DNA of 64,000 nt from NCBI GenBank assembly GCA_017502085.1, contig JAFVVQ010000044.1, positions 1 through 64,000 of the forward strand. The letters are read 5' to 3'. The notes below the pieces were generated by a model. The model saw only the letters and a program-made list of their open reading frames with translations, did not search any database and was not told the origin of the DNA. The stretch comes from Clostridia bacterium (lineage in GTDB: Bacteria > Bacillota > Clostridia > Oscillospirales > Acutalibacteraceae). This document shows, in pieces, positions 41,711 through 51,350 of the stretch (positions are counted from its first letter, which is position 1; every line of letters begins with the position of its first letter). A program made the position numbers and the translations under genes.

Positions 41711-42361
41711 ATGAAAAACAAAAAAATCTTAAGAAAAATCTTTGCAGTGATTTTAGCTCTGCTGACGGCCTCGTCGGTATGTATGCCTGCCTTTGCTTTG
41801 AACGATGTTATTTACGTCAACGCAGGTAACAGTCTTTATAATCCTTATGAAAACATTTACGGCGGATATTATAAAACAGTCGGGGGTATGATCCGTCCCG
41901 CAACAGAAAATAACTGGAATGCTCATTATGATCCGCAGACAGAAACTCTGACTCTCAAGGATGCCGAGCTGATTATGCCTTTGAGAATTCTCGGAAGCGC
42001 AGATATTATTCTCGAGGGAGACAGTGTTATTAACTGTTCCCAGGCTCCGGCACTTCAGTGCGATGTTAATCAGAAGTTTTCCGGCAGCGGCAGTCTGACT
42101 CTTATTTGTGACACTTATTTTGCTATTAACAGCAGAAATCAGACAAGCTTTGACGATAACGTTACGGTTATGGCAAGTGTAAATGCCGACGGAAGCGGTG
42201 CGGAGGAATTCGATCCCGACAGAGTAACGGAATATAAATGGGTATGCATTCAGGGAAATGACGGGGAAACAGACGAGCCTGCCGAAAAGCTGACGATATG
42301 GCAGAAAATTGCAAACTTCTTTAAAAATATTTTTGATTTTTTGTTTGGTTGGATAGGTTAA
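41711..42361 (+). CDS. Secreted protein, beta-helix-like core, unknown
   Basis: A 216-residue exported protein. A signal peptide (FAVILALLTASSVCMPAFA) precedes a core in which LTLKDAELIMPLRILGSADI, ILEGDSVINCSQAPALQC and FSGSGSLTLICDTYFAI look like short beta-helix turns, as in carbohydrate-binding or pectate-lyase-like proteins. A glycine/acidic linker leads to an aromatic amphipathic tail (TIWQKIANFFKNIFDFLFGW). Such tails are, from memory, common in secreted clostridial proteins. No enzyme motif seen. GGGAG precedes the ATG. Confidence 0.7.
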   Translation: MKNKKILRKIFAVILALLTASSVCMPAFALNDVIYVNAGNSLYNPYENIYGGYYKTVGGMIRPATENNWNAHYDPQTETLTLKDAELIMPLRILGSADIILEGDSVINCSQAPALQCDVNQKFSGSGSLTLICDTYFAINSRNQTSFDDNVTVMASVNADGSGAEEFDPDRVTEYKWVCIQGNDGETDEPAEKLTIWQKIANFFKNIFDFLFGWIG

Positions 42362-42370
42362 TCAATAATA

Positions 42371-42397
42371 AGGTGTCGGGAAACCGACACTTTTTTT
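42371..42397 (+). terminator. Terminator after the secreted protein gene
   Basis: AGGTGTCGG-GAAA-CCGACACT followed by TTTTTTT. Confidence 0.85.
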
Positions 42398-42461
42398 GTT
42401 GTATTTTTCTTCTTTGTATAGTATAATCACTGTATCAAAATGAAAAAAGGAGAAATGCGGT

Positions 42462-43550
42462 CTGAAAAAAATAATTTCAATCGTAATGGTTGTGGCGATG
42501 ATGCTCTCTGCCGCTTCCTGTTCAAAGCCCGAAAATATTGAAGAAACAACAGTACCTACGACAATAATTGAATCAACAACGGTAGCCGTAACAGAAAGTG
42601 CGGTTGCAAATCCGCAAAGATTCAAACCTATTGCGGATATCACCGATGCAGATTCCGTTAAATCGCTTATAAAGGAATGGGCGACCAACGGCGGCGACTG
42701 TCTGAACAATACGGATATCACCAATATTCTGCTCATCGGTGAGGATTACGTTGACGGGTCAAGCCGCTCGGATGCCGCCATAATTATGAGCATCAACAGA
42801 AAAACAAAAAGCATTACACTCACTTCGGTGCTCAGGGATTCATACACGTATATGAATATCAACGGTCAGGACAGATTTGACAAAACGAATCATTCATACT
42901 CCTGGGGCGGACCAGAAAAACTGGTTGAGGTTATTTCAGCTGACTACAAAATCATAATCAATGCCTATGCGGTTGTGAATTTTGAATCATTTGTTCAGGC
43001 GGTTGACGAAATCGGCGGTGTCAGTGTTATGGTGACCGATGCAGAAGCGGATTATATGAATAAGACGAAAGGTGTCAGCACCTTCAAAAGCGGACAAAAC
43101 GTTAGACTCAACGGTGAACAGGCGCTCTATTTTGTGAGAATCAGAAAGCTTGACGGTGAACCTGAACGAACCGAAAGACAGAGAAGACTCATCAAAGCTT
43201 ATATCAATGAGCTTAAGAGTCTTTCTCAGGAAGAAAAAGAGAACGCCGTTGCTTCGCTTTTCCCATATGTAACAACGAGCTATACGGAAATTGAGCTTCT
43301 TACTCTTGCTGCAGAGGCATTCTCAGGCAACTGGCTTGATTTCGATATTATCAGTGAAACTGCTCCTTCTGCAGAGAACAGGAGAAGCTTCAGAGGATAT
43401 AAAACATATACGGGTAACCTCGATATCTGGGTTGTCGATTATATCAGGGCAGCAAGAGATCTTCAGCTTCTTATATACGGCGAAACAAATATTATGCTTG
43501 AGGAAAATCACGTTTCGGCAATCGATCTTGCTCTCAAATCAAAATATTAA
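42462..43550 (+). CDS. LytR-CpsA-Psr (LCP) family lipoprotein, probable CTG start
   Basis: Cell-wall polymer ligase family, 362 residues. LCP motifs: ILLIGEDYVDGSSRSDAAII, LTSVLRDSYTYM, DKTNHSYSWGG, VRIRKLDGEPERTERQRR. The first ATG in frame (42486) has no ribosome site and would cut the signal sequence in half. Reading from CTG at 42462 gives KKIISIVMVVAMMLSAASC, a full lipoprotein signal with lipobox, nine bases after AAGGAG. An out-of-frame ATG lies at 42455. I therefore favour CTG. It would attach polymers such as teichoic acids or capsule to peptidoglycan. Confidence 0.83.
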   Translation: MKKIISIVMVVAMMLSAASCSKPENIEETTVPTTIIESTTVAVTESAVANPQRFKPIADITDADSVKSLIKEWATNGGDCLNNTDITNILLIGEDYVDGSSRSDAAIIMSINRKTKSITLTSVLRDSYTYMNINGQDRFDKTNHSYSWGGPEKLVEVISADYKIIINAYAVVNFESFVQAVDEIGGVSVMVTDAEADYMNKTKGVSTFKSGQNVRLNGEQALYFVRIRKLDGEPERTERQRRLIKAYINELKSLSQEEKENAVASLFPYVTTSYTEIELLTLAAEAFSGNWLDFDIISETAPSAENRRSFRGYKTYTGNLDIWVVDYIRAARDLQLLIYGETNIMLEENHVSAIDLALKSKY

Positions 43551-43556
43551 ATAAAA

Positions 43557-43594
43557 GAATCTCCGTGAATCTTATGACTCACGGAGATTTTTTT
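43557..43594. terminator. Terminator between LCP and membrane-protein genes
   Basis: AATCTCCGTGA pairs with TCACGGAGATT around a 9-base loop, T-run on the plus side and T-rich on the minus side. Confidence 0.8.
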
Positions 43595-43607
43595 ATGTTG
43601 CAATATC

Positions 43608-44258
43608 TTATTTCTTCTTTTCGGAAGTATCGCCAAGTTCAATAAGTGCAAAAGCACCTGTCCAGACGAAGAGGCAAACGAAAATGATGATGAATCCTGA
43701 TTGGAATCCGCCAAGCATCAGCGTATCAACACTGACAAATCCGAAGAGGATGTTTGAGAGGAAACCGCTGCTGCCTAAAATGCTTTTGATGGGGATTTCA
43801 CCGCTTGTGATAACGTTTGCGGCAGAATTGAAACAGATAATCATAATGATTGATGAAATAAGTCCGACAACGGATGCGATGATAACGGGGAGCCTTTTAC
43901 TGCTGCAGATTGACCATACAATAACAAAGATTGCAACAAGAAGGCATATGGCAAAGAATACTGCAAAAGCAATGAGTTTAGCATTGATGGGGTCAAATGC
44001 TTTGGGCCAGGTAAAGGGTTCTGTTGAATTACCGAACATACCTGAATAAACGTGGTCGCCTCTCGCAATCTGGATAAAATCAAAAATTGAGAGCGATTCT
44101 TTAATACCGACGCCGCCGTATTCAGAACCTACAAGATTAAGAATGGGCTGTGCAGATTCGTTTGTGCCGATCTGGATAAAAATAAACTTGAGGAAGAGCG
44201 CAACAGGGAAAATTGCTGCAGCAATAACAGCGTTAACAATTCTCATAAAGATTTTCAT
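43608..44258 (-). CDS. Unknown multi-pass membrane protein
   Basis: A 216-residue membrane protein with about five hydrophobic segments (starting NAVIAAAIFPVALFLKFIFI; others LIAFAVFFAICLLVAIFVIV, IIASVVGLISSIIMIICFNS, VFVCLFVWTGAFALI-like). No family recognised. AAAGGAG precedes the ATG. It follows glnS by 22 bases on the same strand, so may be the third gene of the gltX-glnS operon, but its start has its own ribosome site. Confidence 0.7.
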   Translation of the reverse strand: MKIFMRIVNAVIAAAIFPVALFLKFIFIQIGTNESAQPILNLVGSEYGGVGIKESLSIFDFIQIARGDHVYSGMFGNSTEPFTWPKAFDPINAKLIAFAVFFAICLLVAIFVIVWSICSSKRLPVIIASVVGLISSIIMIICFNSAANVITSGEIPIKSILGSSGFLSNILFGFVSVDTLMLGGFQSGFIIIFVCLFVWTGAFALIELGDTSEKKK

Positions 44259-44280
44259 TGAAATAACTCCTTTCTTTTAT

Positions 44281-45936
44281 TTATTTCCAGGAGGTATTGA
44301 GGGCTACCGTGCGGTTGAAAACAAGCTTGTCATCTGTTGACTTCTTATCAACACAGAAATAACCCTGTCTCATAAACTGGAAGGTATCTCCGCATTTTGA
44401 ATTTGCGACCGAGCCCTCAACAAGACAGTTTTCAAGAATTTCGAGGGAATTGGGATTCAGGTGGGTGAGATAGTTTTCTTTTCCGTCAACGAAGGGATTT
44501 TCTGCAGCGAAAAGACGGTCATAAAGACGAATTTCGCAGGGAGTGCAGTCTGATGCGCTGACCCAGTGAATCGTACCTCTGACTTTTCTGCCGTCAGGAG
44601 CTTCGCCACCCTTTGATTCGGGGTCATAGGTGCAGTGGAGGCAGGTGATTTCGCCGTTTTCGTCAGTTTCCCAGCTGTTGCAGGTTACGAGATATGCACT
44701 CTTAAGGCGAACTTCGTTGCCGGGGAAGAGTCTGAAATATTTCTTGGGAGGCTCAACCATAAAGTCGTCTCTCTCAACAAAGATTTCTCTTGAAAAATGA
44801 ACTGTTCTTGTGCCGAGTTCAGGCTTGAGAGGATTGATTTCAACCTCGATAGCTTCGCTCTGACCCTCGGGATAGTTATCGATGATAACCTTGAGAGGAC
44901 GGAGCACCGCCATTGCTCTGGGTGCATTTTCGTTGAGATTATCTCTGACACAGGCTTCAAGCAGACCGTAGTCAACAATACTGTCGGCCTTTGAAACGCC
45001 GATACGGCTGATGAATTCACGGATTGCAGCTGCGGGATAACCTCTTCTTCTCATACCGCTGAGGCTGATCATTCTGGGGTCATCCCAGCCGTCAACGATA
45101 CCCTTCTGTACCATTTCAAGACAGTATCTCTTACTTGTTACGCAGTAGTTGAGGTTAAGACGGGCAAACTCAATCTGTCTGGGAGGCTCTTCAAAACCGA
45201 TTTCCTTGATAAACCAGTCATAGAGGGGTCTGTGATTTTCAAATTCAAGCGAGCAGAGAGAATAAGTAACGCCTTCTCTTGCATCCGAAAGAGGATGAGC
45301 AAAGTCATACATCGGATAAACGCACCACTTATCACCCGTCTGATGATGGTGAACGTGAGCAATTCTGTAGATAACGGGGTCACGCATATTTATATTGGGA
45401 GATGCCATATCAATCTTTGCACGGAGAGTTCTTTCGCCGTCAGCAAATTCACCGGCAGTCATTCTTGCGAAGAGATCGAGGTTTTCTTCGATTGAACGGT
45501 CTCTGTAAGGACTGTTTTTGCCGGGCTCTGTGAGAGTGCCTCTGTATTCTCTGACCTCGTCACCGGAAAGGTCGCAGACATATGCCTTGCCCTTCTTGAT
45601 GAGCTTGATTGCGCATTCGTAGATGAAGTCAAAATAGCTTGATGCGTAAAGAACTTTGTTCCATTTGAAGCCGAGCCATTCGATATCTTCCTTGATAGCC
45701 TCAACGTATTCAACGTCTTCCTTTGAGGGGTTGGTATCGTCAAGACGCAGGTTGCATTCGCCGCCATACTTTTCAGCGGTGGCAAAGTCGATGCAGATAG
45801 CCTTTGCGTGACCTATATGAAGGTAACCGTTGGGCTCGGGAGGGAAACGGGTCTGAATTCTTGTGTTGACTCCGTTTGCAAGGTCTTCATCAATAAAATC
45901 ATATATAAAATTCGAGGTGGTATTGATTTCGTCCAT
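44281..45936 (-). CDS. glnS: Glutaminyl-tRNA synthetase
   Basis: Class I synthetase of 551 residues. [14 protein letters not shown] is the HIGH motif, MSK-like VTSKRYCL (CVTSKRYC) is the KMSKS equivalent, and [15 protein letters not shown] is followed by [12 protein letters not shown]. The C-terminal anticodon beta-barrels run from about 340. Most Clostridia charge glutamine through Glu-tRNA(Gln) and GatCAB; a GlnS gene next to gltX indicates direct charging here. Confidence 0.94.
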   Translation of the reverse strand: MDEINTTSNFIYDFIDEDLANGVNTRIQTRFPPEPNGYLHIGHAKAICIDFATAEKYGGECNLRLDDTNPSKEDVEYVEAIKEDIEWLGFKWNKVLYASSYFDFIYECAIKLIKKGKAYVCDLSGDEVREYRGTLTEPGKNSPYRDRSIEENLDLFARMTAGEFADGERTLRAKIDMASPNINMRDPVIYRIAHVHHHQTGDKWCVYPMYDFAHPLSDAREGVTYSLCSLEFENHRPLYDWFIKEIGFEEPPRQIEFARLNLNYCVTSKRYCLEMVQKGIVDGWDDPRMISLSGMRRRGYPAAAIREFISRIGVSKADSIVDYGLLEACVRDNLNENAPRAMAVLRPLKVIIDNYPEGQSEAIEVEINPLKPELGTRTVHFSREIFVERDDFMVEPPKKYFRLFPGNEVRLKSAYLVTCNSWETDENGEITCLHCTYDPESKGGEAPDGRKVRGTIHWVSASDCTPCEIRLYDRLFAAENPFVDGKENYLTHLNPNSLEILENCLVEGSVANSKCGDTFQFMRQGYFCVDKKSTDDKLVFNRTVALNTSWK

Positions 45937-45960
45937 AATATTCTTCCTTTCTTGAAGTGA

Positions 45961-47622
45961 TTATCTGAAATTCTCAATAGCTTCGGTGAGTCTTGCCTTG
46001 ATTTCGTCTTCGCCGAGAAGCTGCATTATCGAGAAGAGATCGGGTGTGTTTCTGCGAGAGGTAAGGGCAATTCGGATAACGGTTGAAACGTCACCGACGT
46101 GACCCTTGAATGCCTCGGGATTCTTCTTGAATTCCTTGACGTTGGGTGTGAAGCCGAGAGGTTCGCACATATCCTTGATTCTTGCAAACCATTGATCCTT
46201 ATCGTCGGCAAGGTTGAACTCTGCAAGATATTTTTCTGCGATGGCAACCGCATCTGCCTTCGAGATATTTTCGGGCAGAGTGTAGTCAGGCTGATAGAGG
46301 GGCTTGAAGAAATATGAAACGTATTCCTTCACTTCGCTCCATCTTGCGATATCCTTGCGGGGCTTGGGGTTTTCACGGTCGATATTCATAACCGCTGTTG
46401 AAAATTCGGGGTCAGCGGTGAAAATCTCAAAGAATTCGGGGTCATATACCTTTGCCCATGCGGCAACGTTTTCGTAAACGTTTTTTGCAGTCATAACGGA
46501 GATGACGTTTTTGCTGACGTCATTGAGCTTGACAAGATCGAAAAGACAACCACTGGAACTCATTTTCTTGAGATTGAAGGGGAATTTTGAAATGTCTTCC
46601 TTCGGGTTGGCTCTGCGCCAGTCCTCGAAGTTTGAATTGATGAGTGTGAGAAGATATTCGAGTACGCTTTCCTTCGGGAAACCGCCTTCAACAAAATAAC
46701 CGACTGCGGCTTCGGGATCTTTTCTCTTGGAAAGCTTACGCTTGTCCCCTGTTTCCTCATCGGTCTTGAGCACCTGAGGAGTGTGTGCATACTTGGGTAC
46801 TTTATATCCGCAAGCCTTGAAAAGCTCGATATGTTTGGGCACGGATGAAATCCACTCTTCGCCTCTGATAACGTGGGTCGTTCTCATAAAGTGGTCATCG
46901 CAGGCATGAGCAAAATGATAGGTGGGAATACCGTCTGATTTGAGAAGAACTTCGTCGATTATGTTTGCGGGCATTTCGATTTTGCCTCTTATAACGTCAT
47001 CGAAGATAATCTTTTTTTCCTCGTCACCCTCGGAGCGCAGACGAAGCACCCAGGGTTTGCCCTCTGCAAGATTCTTTTCGATATCTTCGTAAGTAAGTTC
47101 ACGGCATTTTGCCCATTTGCCGAAATAACCTCTGATAAGAGCACCGCCGTTTTCTTGCTTTTCACGGATTTCGGAAATCTCTTCTGCGGTGCAGAAGCAG
47201 GGATAAGCAAGACCCTTTTCGACGAGACTCTTTGCAACTGTCTGATAAATTTCTGCACGCTGACTCTGGGTATAGGGTCCGTAAGCACCTTTTTCGGTGC
47301 CGAAGCCCGTGACACCTTCATTGAATTCAACGCCGAAATAATCAAAACCGTTGATGATGGCGGAAACGCCGTCATCGATTTCACGCTTTTTATCAGTATC
47401 TTCGATTCGCAGATAAGCAACACCGCCTGTTGCCTGAGCGGTGAGTACGTCAACAAGCGCACCGAAGAGACCGCCGATATGGAGATATCCCGTGGGCGAA
47501 GGTGCGAATCTTGTTACTCTTGCGCCCTCTGCCAGACCTCTTTCGGGGTAAAGCTCCTCATAGTAATCGGGAGTTTTATCGATATGGGGAAACAAAAGCT
47601 GAGCAAGTTTTTTGTTATCCAA
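45961..47622 (-). CDS. gltX: Glutamyl-tRNA synthetase
   Basis: Class I synthetase of 553 residues. The HIGH-type motif is FAPSPTGYLHIGGLFGALVD, followed by YLRIEDTDKKRE; the KMSKS equivalent is KRKLSKRKDP. It is longer than common GltX (about 490), with an N-terminal lead (NKKLAQLLFPHIDKTPDYYEELYPERG) seen in one clostridial branch. The start is a TTG at 47622; no ATG fits. Because glnS lies 24 bases downstream, it is likely a discriminating enzyme. No T-box leader was recognised in the short gap upstream. Confidence 0.93.
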   Translation of the reverse strand: MDNKKLAQLLFPHIDKTPDYYEELYPERGLAEGARVTRFAPSPTGYLHIGGLFGALVDVLTAQATGGVAYLRIEDTDKKREIDDGVSAIINGFDYFGVEFNEGVTGFGTEKGAYGPYTQSQRAEIYQTVAKSLVEKGLAYPCFCTAEEISEIREKQENGGALIRGYFGKWAKCRELTYEDIEKNLAEGKPWVLRLRSEGDEEKKIIFDDVIRGKIEMPANIIDEVLLKSDGIPTYHFAHACDDHFMRTTHVIRGEEWISSVPKHIELFKACGYKVPKYAHTPQVLKTDEETGDKRKLSKRKDPEAAVGYFVEGGFPKESVLEYLLTLINSNFEDWRRANPKEDISKFPFNLKKMSSSGCLFDLVKLNDVSKNVISVMTAKNVYENVAAWAKVYDPEFFEIFTADPEFSTAVMNIDRENPKPRKDIARWSEVKEYVSYFFKPLYQPDYTLPENISKADAVAIAEKYLAEFNLADDKDQWFARIKDMCEPLGFTPNVKEFKKNPEAFKGHVGDVSTVIRIALTSRRNTPDLFSIMQLLGEDEIKARLTEAIENFR

Positions 47623-47833
47623 AAGAACACACTTCCAGTCTATTATAATTATACCCTATTATTATGACAGAAAAACGTACAAGTATCAAGAGAAATTTTG
47701 AATTTTTCGGCTTAAAATGTGAAAAAATTCTGCTGAGAAAAAGTCGGGTTTCCGCTATTTTGACGGAATTGGAATATTCTCGCTCAGACTTGTCCATAAT
47801 AACGGTGTCAGACTTTTTAAAGGAGCAGATGAG

Positions 47834-48520
47834 ATGAAACGGAAAATCAGAAACGGAAATATATATGCAGCGCTCGGAATATGTGCGGTAGCGGTTGCTG
47901 CTGCGGCGGTTATCAGTTCAACCTCTGCGGATAAACCTGAAACGCAGGGAGAGAGATTCTCAAGAGTGAGTATCAGCTGGGATGAGAGCATCTTTTATGA
48001 AACCGTACCGGAAACCGATGCGGTCGATATCGGGGTGACGGGTATTCCCGATGAAAGGGAGGAAGAAATCCCGTCGGATAAAGAGACAGTCTCCGAAACT
48101 GATATTGATTTTGCGATGCCGATGGGCAACGATATCGTCAAGGATTACAGTAACGGCGAAATGGTTTTCAGCAAGACGATGGGCGATTGGCGGGTGCATA
48201 ACGGTGTTGACTTCAGCGGTGCATCAGGTAACGACGTTGATGCGGTTGCCGACGGTAAGGTTACGGGAGTATACGATGACAGCTTCTGGGGTACGATTGT
48301 TGAAATCGATCACGGAAACGGGATGACGGTCAGATATTGCGGGATCAAAAAAGGAAGCACCCTGCCTGACGGAGCAAGGGTGCAGAAAGGCGAAAAAATA
48401 GGTGCACTCGGCAATATTCCCGTTGAGTCGGGCGACGGAGCACACCTGCATATTGAGGTTGTCATTGACGGAAAAACCGTTGATCCGCTTGAGGCGTTGG
48501 GAAAAATCAGAGAAGAATAA
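47834..48520 (+). CDS. Membrane-anchored M23 peptidase-like protein (SpoIIQ-like)
   Basis: A 228-residue protein. One N-terminal membrane segment (IYAALGICAVAVAAAAVIS) precedes an acidic linker, then a LytM domain (about 100-225). FSKTMGDWRVHNGVDF, with HxxxD, and DGAHLHIEV (HxH) hold all zinc ligands. The MGDWRVHNGVDFSG signature and overall size match SpoIIQ, the forespore channel protein that partners SpoIIIAH in engulfment. In clostridia the zinc site is retained, as here. This supports a sporulating ancestor. GGAG precedes the ATG. Confidence 0.8.
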   Translation: MKRKIRNGNIYAALGICAVAVAAAAVISSTSADKPETQGERFSRVSISWDESIFYETVPETDAVDIGVTGIPDEREEEIPSDKETVSETDIDFAMPMGNDIVKDYSNGEMVFSKTMGDWRVHNGVDFSGASGNDVDAVADGKVTGVYDDSFWGTIVEIDHGNGMTVRYCGIKKGSTLPDGARVQKGEKIGALGNIPVESGDGAHLHIEVVIDGKTVDPLEALGKIREE

Positions 48521-48523
48521 CAA

Positions 48524-48553
48524 AGGGCAGTCTTGCGACTGCCCGATTTTTTT
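48524..48553. terminator. Bidirectional terminator
   Basis: GGGCAGTC-TTGC-GACTGCCC followed by ATTTTTTT; it serves the convergent spoIIQ-like and parB genes. Confidence 0.85.
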
Positions 48554-49418
48554 ATTCCAATGCGGAAAGGATATTTGCAATCCTTGCGAGGTCATCCTTA
48601 TCGAAGAATGCGATTTCGAGAGTGCCGCATTCCTTACCTTCTTTTGTGACGACTCTGGCTTTTCTGCCGAGAGAATTATTGAGCGAAAGCTCAACTTCAT
48701 CAAAGAATGTGAGTCTTGATTTTGAAGGCTTTTTAGCCTTTTTCTCTGCGGTGAGAGCCTTGACCATTCTTTCTGTTTCTCTGACGGAGAGTCCTTTTGC
48801 TACAACTGTTTCCGCAACGAGGATTGCTGTTTTTTCGTCGTCGATTGCGGCAATTGCTCTTGCGTGACCTGCGGAAAGCTTGTTTTCACGCACAAGGTCA
48901 AGCACCTTTTCGGGAAGCTTGAGCAGACGGAGAGCATTCGCAACGGCAGGACGGGATTTGCCGACCTTTTTTGCGGCTTCTTCCTGGGTCAGGCTGAAGT
49001 CACTGATAAGACTTGCAAAGCCGAGAGCCTCTTCAACGGGGTTGAGGTCTTCACGCTGCAAATTTTCTATTAAAGAAATTACAGCCGCTTCTTCGTCGGA
49101 AAGTTCCTTGATGATTGCGGGTACCTGAGACAGACCTGCAATGCGGCTTGCGCGCCATCTTCTTTCACCTGCAATGAGCTGATATCCGCCACCGAAAATC
49201 GGGCGGACAAGCAAGGGCTGAAGTACACCGTGCTGAGCGATTGAATCTGCAAGCTCGGAGAGAGCCGCATCGTCAAACTGCTTTCTTGCCTGTTCCTTAT
49301 TCGGCTCGATGTCAAGCAAGTTAAGCATCACGGCTTGTGATGAATTATTTTCTTCTATGGAATTATCGATGAGCAGAGAATCAATGCCTCTGCCGAGACC
49401 GCCTTTTTTGGGTGCCAT
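48552..49418 (-). CDS. parB: Chromosome-partitioning protein ParB
   Basis: A 288-residue ParB. NKEQARKQFDDAALSELADSI opens the CTPase fold, with GGGYQLIAGERRWRASRIAG and SLIENLQREDLNPVEEA. The helix-turn-helix is LTQEEAAKKVGKSRPAVANALRLLKLP. It binds parS and spreads as a clamp. Preceded by GGAG; 11 bases after parA. Confidence 0.94.
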   Translation of the reverse strand: MAPKKGGLGRGIDSLLIDNSIEENNSSQAVMLNLLDIEPNKEQARKQFDDAALSELADSIAQHGVLQPLLVRPIFGGGYQLIAGERRWRASRIAGLSQVPAIIKELSDEEAAVISLIENLQREDLNPVEEALGFASLISDFSLTQEEAAKKVGKSRPAVANALRLLKLPEKVLDLVRENKLSAGHARAIAAIDDEKTAILVAETVVAKGLSVRETERMVKALTAEKKAKKPSKSRLTFFDEVELSLNNSLGRKARVVTKEGKECGTLEIAFFDKDDLARIANILSALE

Positions 49419-49429
49419 AATTTTTCTCC

Positions 49430-50197
49430 TTATTTTCTGTTGAGTTTTATGAATTCATCTGCCAGATCGAGGTATGCGTGAGCGCCTTTTGAGGTTTTGT
49501 CATAATAGATAACGGGCTGACCGAAGCTGGGTGCCTCCGAAAGACGTACGTTTCTGGGGATGACGGTGGCATAAACCTTCTTCGGGAAGCATTTCTTGAC
49601 CTCTTCAACAACCTGCTGAGTGAGGTTGAGTCTGCCGTCATACATTGTGAGAAGAACACCCTCGATTTCGATATACGGATTATAAAGACGCTTGACTGTT
49701 CTGACGGTTGCAATAAGCTGAGTCAGACCTTCAAGAGCATAAAATTCGCACTGAATCGGTACCATAAGAGTATCAGCGGCGCACAGACCGTTGAGAGTAA
49801 TCAGACCTAGAGACGGAGGGCAATCAAGGAAGATAAAATCAAATTCATCCTTGACGGTGGCAAGTGCATTGCGCAGACGTGATTCTCTTTTCTGAATCTC
49901 AACAAGCTCAAGCTCTGCACCTGCAAGGTCCATACTCGACGGCATAACCGAGACGTTTTTATATGGAGTCTGCACTATTGCATCCTTTGCGGGGCAAGAG
50001 CCGATGATTACGCTGTAAGATGAACGTTCAAGACCTTTTTTGTTGATTCCGAGACCGCTTGTTGAGTTACCCTGAGGGTCAATATCAACGAGCAGAACTT
50101 TATATCCTTTGCTGCCGAGTGCGGCAGTAAGGTTGACAGCGGAGGTTGTTTTGCCGACTCCGCCTTTCTGGTTAACTATTGCAACGGTTTTTCCCAA
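49430..50197 (-). CDS. parA: Chromosome-partitioning ATPase ParA (Soj)
   Basis: A 255-residue MinD/ParA ATPase. The deviant Walker A is [20 protein letters not shown], Walker A' [16 protein letters not shown], and Walker [21 protein letters not shown] lies six bases before a TTG at 50197, directly before GKTVAIVNQ; this is the likely start. A longer frame adds 19 residues without a ribosome site. Partner of the downstream parB. Confidence 0.93.
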   Translation of the reverse strand: MGKTVAIVNQKGGVGKTTSAVNLTAALGSKGYKVLLVDIDPQGNSTSGLGINKKGLERSSYSVIIGSCPAKDAIVQTPYKNVSVMPSSMDLAGAELELVEIQKRESRLRNALATVKDEFDFIFLDCPPSLGLITLNGLCAADTLMVPIQCEFYALEGLTQLIATVRTVKRLYNPYIEIEGVLLTMYDGRLNLTQQVVEEVKKCFPKKVYATVIPRNVRLSEAPSFGQPVIYYDKTSKGAHAYLDLADEFIKLNRK

Positions 50198-50293
50198 ACT
50201 TATCTCTCCTATATTTATTACATTATATATAACCGAATGTATTAAGTATAGCATATCAAAGCGTGAAATGGAACATATTTTGAAAATTTTTTA

Positions 50294-50309
50294 TGTTTCA
50301 CGTGAAACA
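50294..50309. promoter_or_regulatory. parS site upstream of parA
   Basis: TGTTTCACGTGAAACA, a perfect 16-base palindrome identical to the Bacillus parS consensus, in the gap between parA and noc. Confidence 0.93.
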
Positions 50310-50410
50310 AAGCAAAAGAAAGCGAAAAGGACAGGCAGAACGCCTGTCCTCTCCGCTGTGGATGTGGGTGTGAAAGAGAAAGATATGGTAATTGGAAGAA
50401 CTCTGAATTA

Positions 50411-51241
50411 TTATGCCGTATTTCTTTTTGCTTTGATTACACAGCCCTTGCTTTTAGGAATGCGGACTATGTATTCAATATATTCATCTGTTTCGCTTTT
50501 TGCGGAATCGGCTTCGATTCCTGCACGTCGCATTGTATCGACTGCATGATTGAGCGTATTGACGAAAATACGGACATCTTTGAATAGCTTGACGGGTGGC
50601 TGCCTTTTGCCTGAATCGTTTGTCAGTATCTGCGAAATAAGCTTTTCGCTTTCGGCAACGGTCAGCCTTTTTTCCGCTATAATGGATATTGCGCGTTCCA
50701 TCTGACTGAAGCTTGTCAGTCGCAGAAGTGCTCTTGCGTGGCGTTCAGTCAGGTTTTCCAGCGAAATTCTGTGGCGGATATCCTCAGGAATACGAAGTAA
50801 CCGAAGTTTATTCGATATGGTGGCAGGTGCTTTGCCGAGTTTTTTGCAGATATCCTCTCGGGTCATACCATAATCGGTTATGAGCTTCTCGATTGCACAG
50901 GCTTCTTCAAAAAACTCAAGGTCGCAGCGCTGAACGTTTTCAATCAGGGCGAACAGTGCGGATTTCTCATCTGATGCATCCATTATAATGCACGGCAGTC
51001 GGGTTATGCCTACAAGTCTTGCTGCCCGAAGCCGTCTTTCGCCCGAAATCAGTTCGTATTTCCCCTCTCCGTTGAGCCTGACAACTATCGGCTGAATTAT
51101 TCCGTTTTGCCTGATGCTTTGTGCCAGACCTTCAAGCTCATCAAAATCAAACCTTTTTCTCGGCTGATTGGGATTCGGATATATATCCTCTTGCGGCAGA
51201 AGAATTATCTGACCGCCGATTTTGTATTTGCCGTTCTTCAA
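50411..51241 (-). CDS. noc: Noc-like second ParB-family protein
   Basis: A 276-residue ParB paralogue. LISGERRLRAARLVG and ALIENVQRCDLEFFEEACAI are the CTPase parts, with the DNA-binding helix-turn-helix MTREDICKKLGKAPATISNK. The arrangement noc upstream of parA-parB, with rsmG before it, equals the Bacillus order. Its start appears to be TTG at 51241 after GGGGGG. Noc normally blocks division over the nucleoid through its own sites; no Noc-type site was identified. Confidence 0.85.
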   Translation of the reverse strand: MKNGKYKIGGQIILLPQEDIYPNPNQPRKRFDFDELEGLAQSIRQNGIIQPIVVRLNGEGKYELISGERRLRAARLVGITRLPCIIMDASDEKSALFALIENVQRCDLEFFEEACAIEKLITDYGMTREDICKKLGKAPATISNKLRLLRIPEDIRHRISLENLTERHARALLRLTSFSQMERAISIIAEKRLTVAESEKLISQILTNDSGKRQPPVKLFKDVRIFVNTLNHAVDTMRRAGIEADSAKSETDEYIEYIVRIPKSKGCVIKAKRNTA

Positions 51242-51350
51242 AAAATCCCCCCGTTCGGTGCTTCGTTGCTTTAATCATAGCACCTGACGGAGGGATTGTC
51301 CAATCATTTCGGTTGATAAATTATTCCGATATTTGACAAAGATTATTAAA

